64,000 nt of DNA from positions 26,225,650 through 26,289,649 of the forward strand of contig NC_079887.1 of the NCBI RefSeq assembly GCF_029227915.1, given 5' to 3'. Each line of letters starts with the position of its first letter. Within the stretch, counting starts at the first letter, position 1. Below the pieces are notes generated by a model that saw only the letters and a list, made by a program, of their open reading frames with translations, made no database searches and was not told the DNA's origin. The translations under genes were made by a program, and so were the position numbers. Origin of the DNA: Hydractinia symbiolongicarpus (lineage: Eukaryota > Cnidaria > Hydrozoa > Anthoathecata > Hydractiniidae). Of the stretch, positions 33,755 to 46,303 are shown in pieces.

Positions 33755-36700
33755 GGGAAATGAGTTTACTCCCTGGGTACTTTCTTTGTATACTTTTGAC
33801 TATACGGGCCAAGCCCGGGATTACGGGAAATCGCGGATTTTCGTTTGCCGGCGATTAAACTTCTTTTATTAAGCGTCTCATCAAAAGTGAAAACATTTTT
33901 AAAAACTACAAGTCTTATGCGTTTTAGTGGTGAAAAAATAATTTAAAAAATCGTTCTGGAAATGAGTTTACTCCCTGGGTACTTTCTTTGTATACTTTTG
34001 ACTATACGGGCCGAGTCCGGGATTTAGGGAAATCACAGGTTTTCGTTTGCCGGCGATTAAACTGCTTTTATTCAGCGTCTCATCAAAAATGAAAACATTC
34101 TTGAAAGCTACAAGTCTTATGCGTTTTAGTGGTGAAAAAATAATTTAAAAAATCGTTCTGGAAATGAGTTTACTCCCTGGGTACTTTCTTTGTATACTTT
34201 TGACTATACGGGCCGAGTCCAGGATTTACGGGAAATCGCAGGTTTTCGTTTGCCGGCGATTAAACTTCTTTTATTCAGCGTCTCATCAAAAATAAAAACA
34301 TTTTTAAAAACTACAAGTCTCATGCGTTTTAGTGGTAAAATAATAATTTAAAAAATCGTTTGGGAAATGAGTTTACTCCCTGGGTACTTTCTTTGTATAC
34401 ATTTGACTATACGGGCCAAGTCCCGGATTTACGGGAAAACGCGGGATTTCGTTTGCCGGCGATTAAACCTCTTTCATTAAGCGTCTCATCAAAAATGAAA
34501 ACATTTTTGAAAACTACAAGTCTCATGGGCTTTAGTGGTGAAATAATAATTTAAAAAATCGTTCGGGAAATGAGTTTACTCCCTGGGTACTTTCTTTGTA
34601 TACTTTTGACTATACGGGCCGAGTCCGGTATTTACGGGAAATCGCGGATTTTCGTTTGCCGGCGATTAAACTTCTTTTATACAGCGTCCCATCAAAAATG
34701 AAAACATTTTTAAAAACTACAAGTCTTATGCGTTTTAGTGGTGAAAAAATAATTTAAAAAATCGTTCTGGAAATGAGTTTACTCCCTGGGTACTTTCTTT
34801 GTATACTTTTGACTATACAAGCCGAGTCCAGGATTTACGGGAAATCGCAGGTTTTCGTTTGCCGGCGATTAAACTTCTTTTATTCAGCGTCTCATCAAAA
34901 ATAAAAACATTTTTAAAAACTACAAGTCTCATGCGTTTTAGTGGTAAAATAATAATTTAAAAAATCGTTTGGGAAATGAGTTTACTCCCTGGGTACTTTC
35001 TTTGTATACTTTTGACTATACGGGCCGAGTCCAGGATTTACGGGAAATCGCAGGTTTTCGTTTGCCGGCGATTAAACTTCTTTTATTCGGCGTCTCATCA
35101 AAAATGAAAACATTTTTGAAAAATAAAATTCTCATGCGTTTTAGTGGTGAAAAAATAATTTAAAAAATCGTTCGGGAAATGAGTTTACTCCCTGGGTACT
35201 TTCTTTATATACTTTTGACTATACGGGCCGAGTCCGGGATTTACGGGAAATCGCGGATTTTCGTTTGCCGGCGATTAAACTTCTTTTATACAGCGTCCCA
35301 TCAAATATGAAAATATTTTTGAAAACTACAAGTCTCATGCGTTTAGTGGTAAAAAAATAATATAAAAAATCTTTCGGGAAATGAGTTTACTCCCTGGGTA
35401 CTTTCTTTGTATACTTTTGACTATACGGGCCAAGCCCGGGATTTACGGGAAATCGCAGGTTTTCGTTTGCCGGCGATTAAACTTCTTTTATTCAGCGTCT
35501 CATCAAAAATAAAAACATTTTTAAAAACTACAAGTCTCATGCGTTTTAGTGGTAAAATAATAATTTAAAAAATCGTTTGGGAAATGAGTTTACTCCCTGG
35601 GTACTTTCTTTGTATACTTTTGACTATACGGGCCGAGTCCAGGATTTACGGGAAATCGCAGGTTTTCGTTTGCCGGCGATTAAACTTCTTTTATTCAGCG
35701 TCTCATCAAAAATAAAAACATTTTTAAAAACTACAAGTCTCATGCGTTTTAGTGGTAAAATAATAATTTAAAAAATCGTTTGGGAAATGAGTTTACTCCC
35801 TGGGTACTTTCTTTGTATACTTTTGACTATACGGGCCGAGTCCAGGATTTACGGGAAATCGCAGGTTTTCGTTTGCCGGCGATTAAACTTCTTTTATTCG
35901 GCGTCTCATCAAAAATGAAAATATTTTTGAAAACTACAAGTCTCATGCGTTTAGTGGTAAAAAAATAATATAAAAAATCTTTCGGGAAATGAGTTTACTC
36001 CCTGGGTACTGTCTTTGTATACTTTTGACTATACGGGCCAAGCCCGGGGTTTACGGGAAATCGCGGGTTTTCGTTTGCCGGCGATTAAACTTCTTTTATT
36101 CAGCGTCTCATCAAAAATGAAAACATTTTTAAAAACTACAAGTCTTATGCGTTTTAGTGGTGAAAAAATAATTTAAAAAATCGTTCTGGAAATGAGTTTA
36201 CTCCCTGGGTACTTTCTTTGTATACTTTTGACCATACGGGCCGAGTCCAGGATTTACGGGAAATCGCAGGTTTTCGTTTGCCGGCGATTAAACTTCTTTT
36301 ATTCAGCGTCTCATCAAAAATAAAAACATTTTTAAAAACTACAAGTCTCATGCGTTTTAGTGGTAAAATAATAATTTAAAAAATCGTTTGGGAAATGAGT
36401 TTACTCCCTGGGTACTTTCTTTGTATACTTTTGACTATACGGGCCGAGTCCAGGATTTACGGGAAATCGCAGGTTTTCGTTTGCCGGCGATTAAACTTCT
36501 TTTATTCAGCGTCTGATCAAAAATGAAAACATTTTTAAAAACTACAAGTCTTATGCGTTTTAGTGGTGAAAAAATAATTTAAAAAATTGTTCTGGAAATG
36601 GGTTTACTCTCAGGGTACTTTCTTCGTATACATTCGACTATACGTGCCAAGCCCGGAATTTACGGGAAATCGCGGGTTTTCGTTTGCCGGCGATTAAACT

Positions 36701-36862
36701 GCTTTTATTCAGCGTTCACAAAAATGAAAACATTCTTGAAAACTACAAGTCTCATGCGTTTTAGTGGTGAAATAATAATTTAAAAAATCGTTTGGGAAAT
36801 GAGTTTACTCCCTGGGTACTTTCTTTGTATACTTTTGACTATACGGGCCGAGTCCAGGATAT
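33622..36862 (+). repeat. 17-unit duplication, second copy, one unit short (3241 bp)
   Basis: The copy starts directly where the first ends. The offset is 3444 up to about 35915 and 3241 afterwards, a drop of one monomer (203 bp). The change falls inside the chimeric unit 35782-35983. Shared private markers downstream include CTTCGTATAC (33381 and 36622) and GCGTTCACA (33471 and 36712). Confidence 0.92.
35782..35983 (+). repeat. Chimeric monomer: D front, A tail; site of one-unit loss
   Basis: The front, up to TATTCGGCGTCTCATC, equals the D unit 32338-32540. From TATTTTTGAAAACTAC the tail equals the following A unit 32541-32742. The switch lies inside the shared ATGAAAA at 35915-35921. One complete unit is missing relative to the first copy. 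This is a textbook product of unequal exchange or intrastrand deletion between neighbouring units. Confidence 0.92.
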
Positions 36863-37999
36863 GCGGGAAATCGCAGGTTTTCGTTTGCCGGCGATTAAAC
36901 TTCTTTTATTCAGCGTCCCATCAGAAATGAAAACATTTTTAAAAACTACAAGTCTCATGCGTTTTAGTGGTGAAAAAATAATTTAAAAAATCGTTCGGGA
37001 AATGAGTTTACTCCCCGGGTACTTTCTTTGTATACTTTTGACTATACGGGCCAAGCCGGGATTTACGGGAAATCGCGGGTTTTCGTTTGCCGGCGATTAA
37101 ACTTCTTTTATTCAGCGTCTCATCAAAAATGAAAACATTTTTAAAAACTAAAAGTCTTATGCGTTTTAGTGGTGAAAAAATAATTTAAAAAATCGTTCGG
37201 GAAATGAGTTTACTCCCTGGGTACTTTCTTTGTATACTTTTGACTATACGGGCCGAGTCCGGGATTTACGGGAAATCGCGGATTTTCGTTTGCCGGCGAT
37301 TAAACTTCTTTTATTTAGCGTCCCATCAAATATGAAAATATTTTTGAAAAGTACAAGTCTCATGCGTTTAGTGGTAAAAAAATAATATAAAAAATCGTTC
37401 GGGAAATGAGTTTACTCCCTGGGTACTTTCTTTGTATACTTTTGACTAAACGGGCCAAGCGCGGGATTTACGGGAAATCGCGGGTTTTCGTTTGCCGGCG
37501 ATTAAACTTCTTTTATTCAGCGTCTCATCGAAAATGAAAACATTTTTAAAAACTACAAGTCTTATGCGTTTTAGTGGTGAAAAAATAATTTAAAAAATCG
37601 TTCTGGAAATGAGTTTACTCCCTGGGTACTTTCTTTGTATACTTTTGACTATACGGGCCGAGTCCGGGATTTAGGGAAATCGCAGGTTTTCGTTTGCCGG
37701 CGATTAAACTGCTTTTATTCAGCGTCTCATTAAAAATGAAAACTTTTTTGAAAACTACAAGTCTCATGCGTTTTAGTGGTGAAAAAATAACTTAAAAAAT
37801 CGTTCGGGAAATGAGTTTACTCCCTGGGTACTTTCTTTGTATACTTTTGACTATACGGGCCAAGCCGGGATTTATGGGAAATCGCGGGTTTTCGTTTGCC
37901 GGCGATTAAACTTCTTTTATTCAGCGTCTCATCAAAAATGAAAACATTTTTAAAAACTGCAAGTCTCATGCGTTTTAGTGGTGAAAATATAATTTAAAA
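36863..37999 (+). repeat. Transition stretch of about 5.6 satellite units
   Basis: No gene. The stretch includes CCGGGATTTACGGG units, an A unit with TATTTAGCGTCCC and AAAAGTACAAG, a CCAAGCGCGGG unit preceded by the singleton GACTAAACGGG, an F unit, and a unit with GGATTTATGGG and ACTGCAAG. The set resembles 22400-26250 more than its immediate neighbours. Confidence 0.7.
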
Positions 38000-40225
38000 A
38001 ATCGTTCTGGAAATGAGTTTACTCCCTGGGTACTTTCTTTGTATACTTTTGACTATACGGGCCAAGCCGGAATTTACGGGAAATCGCGGGTTTTCGTTTG
38101 CCGGCGATTAAACTTATTTTATTCAGCGTCTCATCAAAAATGAAAACATTTTTAAAAACTACAAGTCTGATGCGTTTTAGTGGTGAAAAAATAATTTAAA
38201 AAATCGTTCTGGAAATGAGTTTACTCACAGGATACTTTCTTTGCATACATTCGACTATACGGGCCAAGCCGGGATTTACGGGAAATCGCGGGTTTTCGTT
38301 TTCCGGCGATTAAACCTCTTTCATTAAGCGTCTCATCAAAAATAAAAACATTTTTAAAAACTACAAGTCTCGTGCGTTTTAGTGGTGAAAAAAAAATTTA
38401 AAAAATAGTTCGGGAAATGAGTTTACTCCATTGGTACTTTCTTTGTATACATTCGACTATACGGGCCAAGCCCCGGATTTACGGGAAAACGCGGGATTTC
38501 GTTTGCCGGCGATTAAACTGCTTTTATTCAGCGTCTCATCAAAAATGAAAACTTTTTTGAAAACTACAAGTCTCATGCGTTTTAGTGGTGAAAAAATAAT
38601 TTAAAAAATCGTTCGGGAAATGAGTTTACTCCCTGGGTACTTTCTCTGTATACTTTTGACTATACGGGCCAAGTTGGGATTTATGGGAAATCGCGGGTTT
38701 TCGTTTGCCGGCGATTAAACTTCTTTTATTCAGCGTCTCATCAAAAATGAAAACATTTTTGAAAGCTACAAGTCTCATGCGTTTTAGTGGTGAAAGTATA
38801 ATTTAAAAAATCGTTCTGGAAATGAGTTTACTCCCTGGGTACTTTCTTTGTATACTTTTGACTATACAGGCCAAGCCGGAATTTACGGGAAATCGCGGGT
38901 TTTCGTTTGCCGGCGATTAAACTTCTTTTATTCAGCGTCTCATCAAAAATGAAAACATTTTTAAAAACTACAAGTCTGATGCGTTTTAGTGGTGAAAAAA
39001 TAATTTAAAAAATCGTTCTGGAAATGAGTTTACTCACAGGATACTTTCTTTGTATACATTCGACTATACGGGCCAAGCCCGGGATTTACGGGAAATCGCG
39101 GATTTTCGTTTTCCGGCGATTAAACCTCTTTCATTAAGCGTCTCATCAAAAATAAAAACATTTTTAAAAACTACAAGTCTCATGCGTTTTAGTGGTGAAA
39201 AAAAAATTTAAAAAATAGTTCGGGAAATGAGTTTACTCCCTGGGTAGTTTCTTTGTATACATTCGACTATACGGGCCAAGCCCCGGATTTACGGGAAAAC
39301 GCGGGATTTCGTTTGCCGGCGATTAAACCTCTTTCATTAAGCGTCTCATCAAAAATGAAAACATTTTTGAAAACTACAAGTCTCATGCGTTTTAGTGGTG
39401 AAAAAATAATTTAAAAAATCGTTCGGGAAATGAGTTTACTCCCTGGGTACTTTCTTTGTATACTTTTGACAACACGGGCCGAGTCCGGGATTTACGGGAA
39501 ATCGCGGATTTTCGTTTGCCGGCAATTAAACTTCTTTTATTCAGCGTCCCATCAAATATGAAAATATTTTTGAAAGCTACAAGTCTCATGCGTTTAGTGG
39601 TGAAAAAATAATATAAAAAATCGTTCGGGAAATGAGTTTACTCCCTGGGTACTTTCTTTGTATACTTTTGACTATACGGGCCAAGCCCGGGATTTACGGG
39701 AAATTGCGGGTTTTCGTTTGCCGGCGATTAAACTGCTTTTATTCAGCGTCTCATCAAAAGTGAAAACATTTTTAAAAACTACAAGTCTTATGCGTTTTAG
39801 TGGTGAAAAAATAATTTAAAAAATCGTTCGGGAAATGAGTTTACTCCCTGGGTACTTTCTTTGTATACTTTTGACTATACGGGCCAAGCCGGAATTTACG
39901 GGAAATCGCGGATTTTCGTTTGCCGGCGATTAAACTTCTTTTATTCAGCGTCTCATCAAAAATGAAAACATTTTTAAAAACTACAAGTCTGATGCGTTTT
40001 AGTGGTGAAAAAATAATTTAAAAAATCGTTCTGGAAATGAGTTTACTCACAGGATACTTTATTTGTATACATTCGACTATACGGGCCAAGCCCGGGATTT
40101 ACGGGAAATCGCGGGTTTTCGTTTTCCGGCGATTAAACCTCTTTTATTCAGCGTCTCATCAAAAATGAAAACATTTTTGACAACTACAAGTATCATGCGT
40201 TTTAGTGGTGAAAAAATAATATAAA
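38000..40225 (+). repeat. 11-unit higher-order repeat, first copy
   Basis: The typical order is a CCGGAATTTACGGG unit, H, E (after ATAGTTCGGG), a unit with GGATTTATGGG, then again CCGGAATTT, H, E, A, B. It matches 40226 onwards at an offset of about 2227. Inside the copies one unit is gained (the CAACACGGGCC A unit at about 39424-39626) and another lost (near 40137). The total length is therefore kept. Confidence 0.82.
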
Positions 40226-41879
40226 AAATCGTTCGGGAAATGAGTTTACTCCCTGGGTACTTTCTTTGTATACTTTTGACTATACGGGCCAAGCCGGAAT
40301 TTACGGGAAATCGCGGGTTTTCGTTTGCCGGCGATTAAACTTCTTTTATTCAGCGTCTCATCAAAAATGAAAACATTTTTAAAAACTACAAGTCTGATGC
40401 GTTTTAGTGGTGAAAAAATAATTTAAAAAATCGTTCTGGAAATGAGTTTACTCACAGGATACTTTCTTTGCATACATTCGACTATACGGGCCAAGCCGGG
40501 ATTTACGGGAAATCGCGGGTTTTCGTTTTCCGGCGATTAAACCTCTTTCATTAAGCGTCTCATCAAAAATAAAAAGATTTTTAAAAACTACAAGTCTCAT
40601 GCGTTTTAGTGGTGAAAAAAAAATTTAAAAAATAGTTCGGGAAATGAGTTTACTCCCTGGGTACTTTCTTTGTATACATTCGACTATACGGGCCAAGCCC
40701 CGGATTTACGGGAAAACGCGGGATTTCGTTTGCCGGCGATTAAACTGCTTTTATTCAGCGTCTCATCAAAAATGAAAACTTTTTTGAAAACTACAAGTCT
40801 CATGCGTTTTAGTGGTGAAAAAATAATTTAAAAAATCGTTCGGGAAATGAGTTTACTCCCTGGGTACTTTCTTTGTATACTTTTGACTATACGGGCCAAG
40901 CTGGGATTTATGGGAAATCGCGGGTTTTCGTTTGCCGGCGATTAAACTTCTTTTATTCAGCGTCTCATCAAAAATGAAAACATTTTTAAAAACTACAAGT
41001 CTCATGCGTTTTAGTGGTGAAAGTATAATTTAAAAAATCGTTCTGGAAATGAGTTTACTCCCTGGGTACTTTCTTTGTATACTTTTGACTATACGGGCCA
41101 AGCCGGAATTTACGGGAAATCGCGGGTTTTCGTTTGCCGGCGATTAAACTTCTTTTATTCAGCGTCTCATCAAAAATGAAAACATTTTTAAAAACTACAA
41201 GTCTGATGCGTTTTAGTGGTGAAAAAATAATTTAAAAAATCGTTCTGGAAATGAGTTTACTCACAGGATACTTTCTTTGTATACATTCGACTATACGGGC
41301 CAAGCCCGGGATTTACGGGAAATCGCGGATTTTCGTTTTCCGGCGATTAAACCTCTTTCATTAAGCGTCTCATCAAAAATAAAAACATTTTTAAAAACTA
41401 CAAGTCTCATGCGTTTTAGTGGTGAAAAAAAAATTTAAAAAATAGTTCGGGAAATGAGTTTACTCCCTGGGTACTTTCTTTGTATACATTCGACTATACG
41501 GGCCAAGCCCCGGATTTACGGGAAAACGCGGGATTTCGTTTGCCGGCGATTAAACCTCTTTCATTAAGCGTCTCATCAAAAATGAAAACATTTTTGAAAA
41601 CTACAAGTCTCATGCGTTTTAGTGGTGAAAAAATAATTTAAAAAATCGTTCGGGAAATGAGTTTACTCCCTGGGTACTTTCTTTGTATACTTTTGACTAT
41701 ACGGGCCAAGCCCGGGATTTACGGGAAATCGCGGGTTTTCGTTTGCCGGCGATTAAACTGCTTTTATTCAGCGTCCCATCAAAAGTGAAAACATTTTTAA
41801 AAACTACAAGTCTTATGCGTTTTAGTGGTGAAAAAATAATTTAAAAATTCGTTCGGGAAATGAGTGTACTCCCTGGTAC
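40226..41879 (+). repeat. 11-unit higher-order repeat, second copy (left part)
   Basis: This repeats the CCGGAATTT-H-E series of 38000-39800. The A unit with CAACACGGGCC present at about 39470 and 45340 is absent here, and the offset falls from 2227 to about 2026 at that point. A singleton is AAAAAGATTTTT near 40573. Confidence 0.8.
41246..41448 (+). repeat. Monomer subtype H (example, 203 bp)
   Basis: Subtype H carries TTACTCACAGGATAC or TTACTCACAGGGTAC, TATACATTCGAC, GTTTTCCGGCG (TTGCCGGCG changed to TTTCCGGCG) and AAACCTCTTTCATTAAGCG, often with a poly-A tail GTGAAAAAAAAATTT. Some copies read TTTGCATACATTCG. It dominates 38-45 kb, where it is usually preceded by a CCAAGCCGGAATTT unit and followed by an E unit starting ATAGTTCGGG. 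Confidence 0.8.
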
Positions 41880-43295
41880 TTTCTTTGTATACTTTTGACT
41901 ATACGGGCCAAGCCGGAATTTACGGGAAATCGCGGATTTTCGTTTGCCGGCGATTAAACTTCTTTTATTCAGCGTCTCATCAAAAATGAAAACATTTTTA
42001 AAAACTACAAGTCTGATGCGTTTTAGTGGTGAAAAAATAATTTAAAAAATCGTTCTGGAAATGAGTTTACTCACAGGATACTTTCTTTGTATACATTCGA
42101 CTATACGGGCCAAGCCCGGGATTTACGGGAAATCGCGGGTTTTCGTTTTCCGGCGATTAAACTTCTTTTATTCAGCGTCTCATCAAAAATGAAAACATTT
42201 TTAAAAACTGCAAGTCTCATGCGTTTTAGTGGTGAAAATATAATTTAAAAAATCGTTCTGGAAATGAGTTTACTCCCTGGGTACTTTCTTTGTATACTTT
42301 TGACTATACGGGTCGAGTCCGGGATTTAGGGAAATCGCAGGTTTTCGATTGCCGGCGATTAAACTGCTTTTATTCAGCGTCTCATCAAAAATGAAAACAT
42401 TTTTGACAACTACAAGTATCATGCGTTTTAGTGGTGAAAAAATAATATAAAAAATCGTTCGGGAAATGAGTTTACTCCCTGGGTACTTTCTTTGTATACT
42501 TTTGACTATACAGGCCAAGCCGGAATTTACGGGAAATCGCGGGTTTTCGTTTGCCGGCGATTAAACTTCTTTTATTCAGCGTCTCATCAAAAATGAAAAC
42601 ATTTTTAAAAACTACAAGTCTGATGCGTTTTAGTGGTGAAAAAATAATTTAAAAAATCGTTCTGGAAATGAGTTTACTCACAGGATACTTTCTTTGCATA
42701 CATTCGCCTATACGGGCCAAGCCGGGATTTACGGGAAATCGCGGGTTTTCGTTTTCCGGCGATTAAACCTCTTTCATTAAGCGTCTCATCAAAAATAAAA
42801 ACATTTTTAAAAACTACAAGTCTCATGCATTTTAGTGGTGAAAAAAAAATTTAAAAAATAGTTCGGGAAATGAGTTTACTCCCTGGGTACTTTCTTTGTA
42901 TACATTCGACTATACATGCCAAGCCCCGGATTTACGGGAAAACGCGGGATTTCGTTTGCCGGCGATTAAACTGCTTTTATTCAGCGTCTCATCAAAAATG
43001 AAAACTTTTTTGAAAACTACAAGTCTCATGCGTTTTAGTGGTGAAAAAATAATTTAAAAAATCGTTCGGGAAATGAGTTTACTCCCTGGGTACTTTCTTT
43101 GTATACTTTTGACTATACGGGCCAAGCTGGGATTTATGGGAAATCGCGGGTTTTCGTTTGCCGGCGATTAAACTTCTTTTATTCAGCGTCTCATCAAAAA
43201 TGAAAACATTTTTAAAAACTACAAGTCTCATGCGTTTTAGTGGTGAAAGTATAATTTAAAAAATCGTTCTGGAAATGAATTTACTCCCTGGGTAC
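41880..43295 (+). repeat. 7-unit tandem duplication, first copy (1416 bp)
   Basis: The copy contains a CCGGAATTT unit, H, a unit with ACTGCAAG, an F-like unit with TTTTTGACAACTACAAGTATC, CCGGAATTT, H with TTCGCCTATACG, E and the start of the next unit. The next 1416 bp repeat it, including the rare TTCGCCTATAC (42705 and 44121) and CATGCATTTTAG. Confidence 0.9.
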
Positions 43296-44768
43296 TTTCT
43301 TTGTATACTTTTGACTATACGGGCCAAGCCGGAATTTACGGGAAATCGCGGATTTTCGTTTGCCGGCGATTAAACTTCTTTTATTCAGCGTCTCATCAAA
43401 AATGAAAACATTTTTAAAAACTACAAGTCTGATGCGTTTTAGTGGTGAAAAAATAATTTAAAAAATCGTTCTGGAAATGAGTTTACTCACAGGATACTTT
43501 CTTTGTATACATTCGACTATACGGGCCAAGCCCGGGATTTACGGGAAATCGCGGGTTTTCGTTTTCCGGCGATTAAACTTCTTTTATTCAGCGTCTCATC
43601 AAAAATGAAAACATTTTTAAAAACTGCAAGTCTCATGCGTTTTAGTGGTGAAAATATAATTTAAAAAATCGTTCTGGAAATGAGTTTACTCCCTGGGTAC
43701 TTTCTTTGTATACTTTTGACTATACGGGTGGAGTCCGGGATTTAGGGAAATCGCAGGTTTTCGATTGCCAACGATTAAACTGCTTTTATTCAGCGTCTCA
43801 TCAGAAATGAAAACATTTTTGACAACTACAAGTATCATGCGTTTTAGTGGTGAAAAAATAATATAAAAAATCGTTCGGGAAATGAGTTTACTCCCTGGGT
43901 ACTTTCTTTGTATACTTTTGACTATACAGGCCAAGCCGGAATTTACGGGAAATCGCGGGTTTTCGTTTGCCGGCGATTAAACTTCTTTTATTCAGCGTCT
44001 CATCAAAAATGAAAACATTTTTAAAAACTACAAGTCTGATGCGTTTTAGTGGTGAAAAAATAATTTAAAAAATCGTTCTGGAAATGAGTTTACTCACAGG
44101 ATACTTTCTTTGCATACATTCGCCTATACGGGCCAAGCCGGGATTTACGGGAAATCGCGGGTTTTCGTTTTCCGGCGATTAAACCTCTTTCATTAAGCGT
44201 CTCATCAAAAATAAAAACATTTTTAAAAACTACAAGTCTCATGCATTTTAGTGGTGAAAAAAAAATTTAAAAAATAGTTCGGGAAATGAGTTTACTCCCT
44301 GGGTACTTTCTTTGTATACATTCGACTATACGGGCCAAGCCCCGGATTTACGGGAAAACGCGGGATTTCGTTTGCCGGCGATTAAACTGCTTTTATTCAG
44401 CGTCTCATCAAAAATGAAAACTTTTTTGAAAACTACAAGTCTCATGCGTTTTAGTGGTGAAAAAATAATTTAAAAAATCGTTCGGGAAATGAGTTTACTC
44501 CCTGGGTACTTTCTTTGTATACTTTTGACTATACGGGCCAAGCTGGGATTTATGGGAAATCGCGGGTTTTCGTTTGCCGGCGATTAAACTTCTTTTATTC
44601 AGCGTCTCATCAAAAATGAAAACATTTTTAAGAACTACAAGTCTCATGCGTTTTAGTGGTGAAAGTATAATTTAAAAAATCGTTCTGGAAATGAGTTTAC
44701 TCCCTGGGTACTTTCTTTGTATACTTTTGACTATACGGGCCAAGCCGGAATTTACGGGAAATCGCGGG
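43296..44768 (+). repeat. 7-unit tandem duplication, second copy
   Basis: This is a direct copy of 41880-43295. Copy-specific bases include ACGGGTGGAGTCC near 43727, TTGCCAACGATT near 43767 and TTTTTAAGAACTAC near 44627. Similarity ends near 44768, where GCGGGTTTTC replaces GCGGATTTTC. To its right the sequence resumes the match to 38870-39800 at offset 5869. Confidence 0.9.
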
Positions 44769-45899
44769 TTTTCGTTTGCCGGCGATTAAACTTCTTTTAT
44801 TCAGCGTCTCATCAAAAATGAAAACATTTTTAAAAACTACAAGTCTGATGCGTTTTAGTGGTGAAAAAATAATTTAAAAAATCGTTCTGGAAATGAGTTT
44901 ACTCACAGGATACTTTCTTTGTATACATTCGACTATACGGGCCAAGCCCGGGATTTACGGGAAATCGCGGATTTTCGTTTTCCGGCGATTAAACCTCTTT
45001 CATTAAGCGTCTCATCAAAAATAAAAACATTTTTAAAAACTACAAGTCTCATGCGTTTTAGTGGTGAAAAAAAAATTTAAAAAATAGTTCGGGAAATGAG
45101 TTTACTCCCTGGGTACTTTCTTTGTATACATTCGACTATACGGGCCAAGCCCCGGATTTACGGGAAAACGCGGGATTACGTTTGCCGGCGATTAAACCTC
45201 TTTCATTAAGCGTCTCATCAAAAATGAAAACATTTTTGAAAACTACAAGTCTCATGCGTTTTAGTGGTGAAAAAATAATTTAAAAAATCGTTCGGGAAAT
45301 GAGTTTACTCCCTGGGTACTTTCTTTGTATACTTTTGACAACACGGGCCGAGTCCGGGATTTACGGGAAATCGCGGATTTTCGTTTGCCGGCAATTAAAC
45401 TTCTTTTATTCAGCGTCCCATCAAATATGAAAATATTTTTGAAAGCTACAAGTCTCATGCGTTTAGTGGTAAAAAAATAATATAAAAAATCGTTCGGGAA
45501 ATGAGTTTACTCCCTGGGTACTTTCTTTGTATACTTTTGACTATACGGGCCAAGCCCGGGATTTACGGGAAATCGCGGGTTTTCGTTTGCCGGCGATTAA
45601 ACTGCTTTTATTCAGCGTCTCATCAAAAGTGAAAACATTTTTAAAAACTACAAGTCTTATGCATTTTAGTGGTGAAAAAATAATTTAAAAAATCGTTCTG
45701 GAAATGAGTGTACTCCCTGGGTACTTTCTTTGTATACTTTTGACTATACGGGCCGAGTCCGGGATTTAGGGAAACCGCAGGTTTTCGTTTGCCGCCGATT
45801 AAACTGCTTTTATTCAGCGTCTCATCAAAAATGCAAAATTTTTGAAAACTACAAGTCTCATGCGTTTTAGTGGTGAAAAAATAATTTAAAAAATCGTTC
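44769..45899 (+). repeat. Right part of the 11-unit family
   Basis: This matches roughly 38900-39800 at an offset of 5869 bp (29 units), including the A unit with TTTTGACAACACGGGCC (about 39464 and 45333). It then passes into B- and F-like units with TTGCCGCCG and the shortened AAAATGCAAAATTTTTG near 45830. No gene is present. Confidence 0.8.
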
Positions 45900-46303
45900 G
45901 GGAAATGAGTTTACTCTCAGGGTACTTTCTTTGTATACATTCGACTATACAGGCCAAGTCCGGGATTTAGGGAAATCGCAGGTTTTCGTTTGCCGGCAAT
46001 TAAACTGCTTTTATTCAACGTCTCATCAAAAATGAAAACATTTTTGACAACTACAAGTCTCATGCGTTTTAGTGGTGAAAAAATAATTTAAAAAATCGTT
46101 CGGGAAATGAGTTTACTCTCAGGGTACTTTCTTTGTATACATTCGACTATACGGGCCAAGTCCGGGATTTAGGGAAATCGCAGGTTTTCGTTTGCCGGCG
46201 ATTAAACTGCTTTTATTCAACGTCTCATCAAAAATGAAAACATTTTTGACAACTACAAGTCTCATGCGTTTTAGTGGTGAAAAAATAATTTAAAAAATCG
46301 TTC
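45900..46303 (+). repeat. Two adjacent near-identical monomers (202 bp each)
   Basis: Units 45900-46101 and 46102-46303 share TTACTCTCAGGG, CCAAGTCCGGGATTTAGGG, TATTCAACGTC and TTTTTGACAACTAC. They differ by CAGGCC/CGGGCC and GGCAATT/GGCGATT. This is a single-monomer tandem duplication. Confidence 0.85.
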
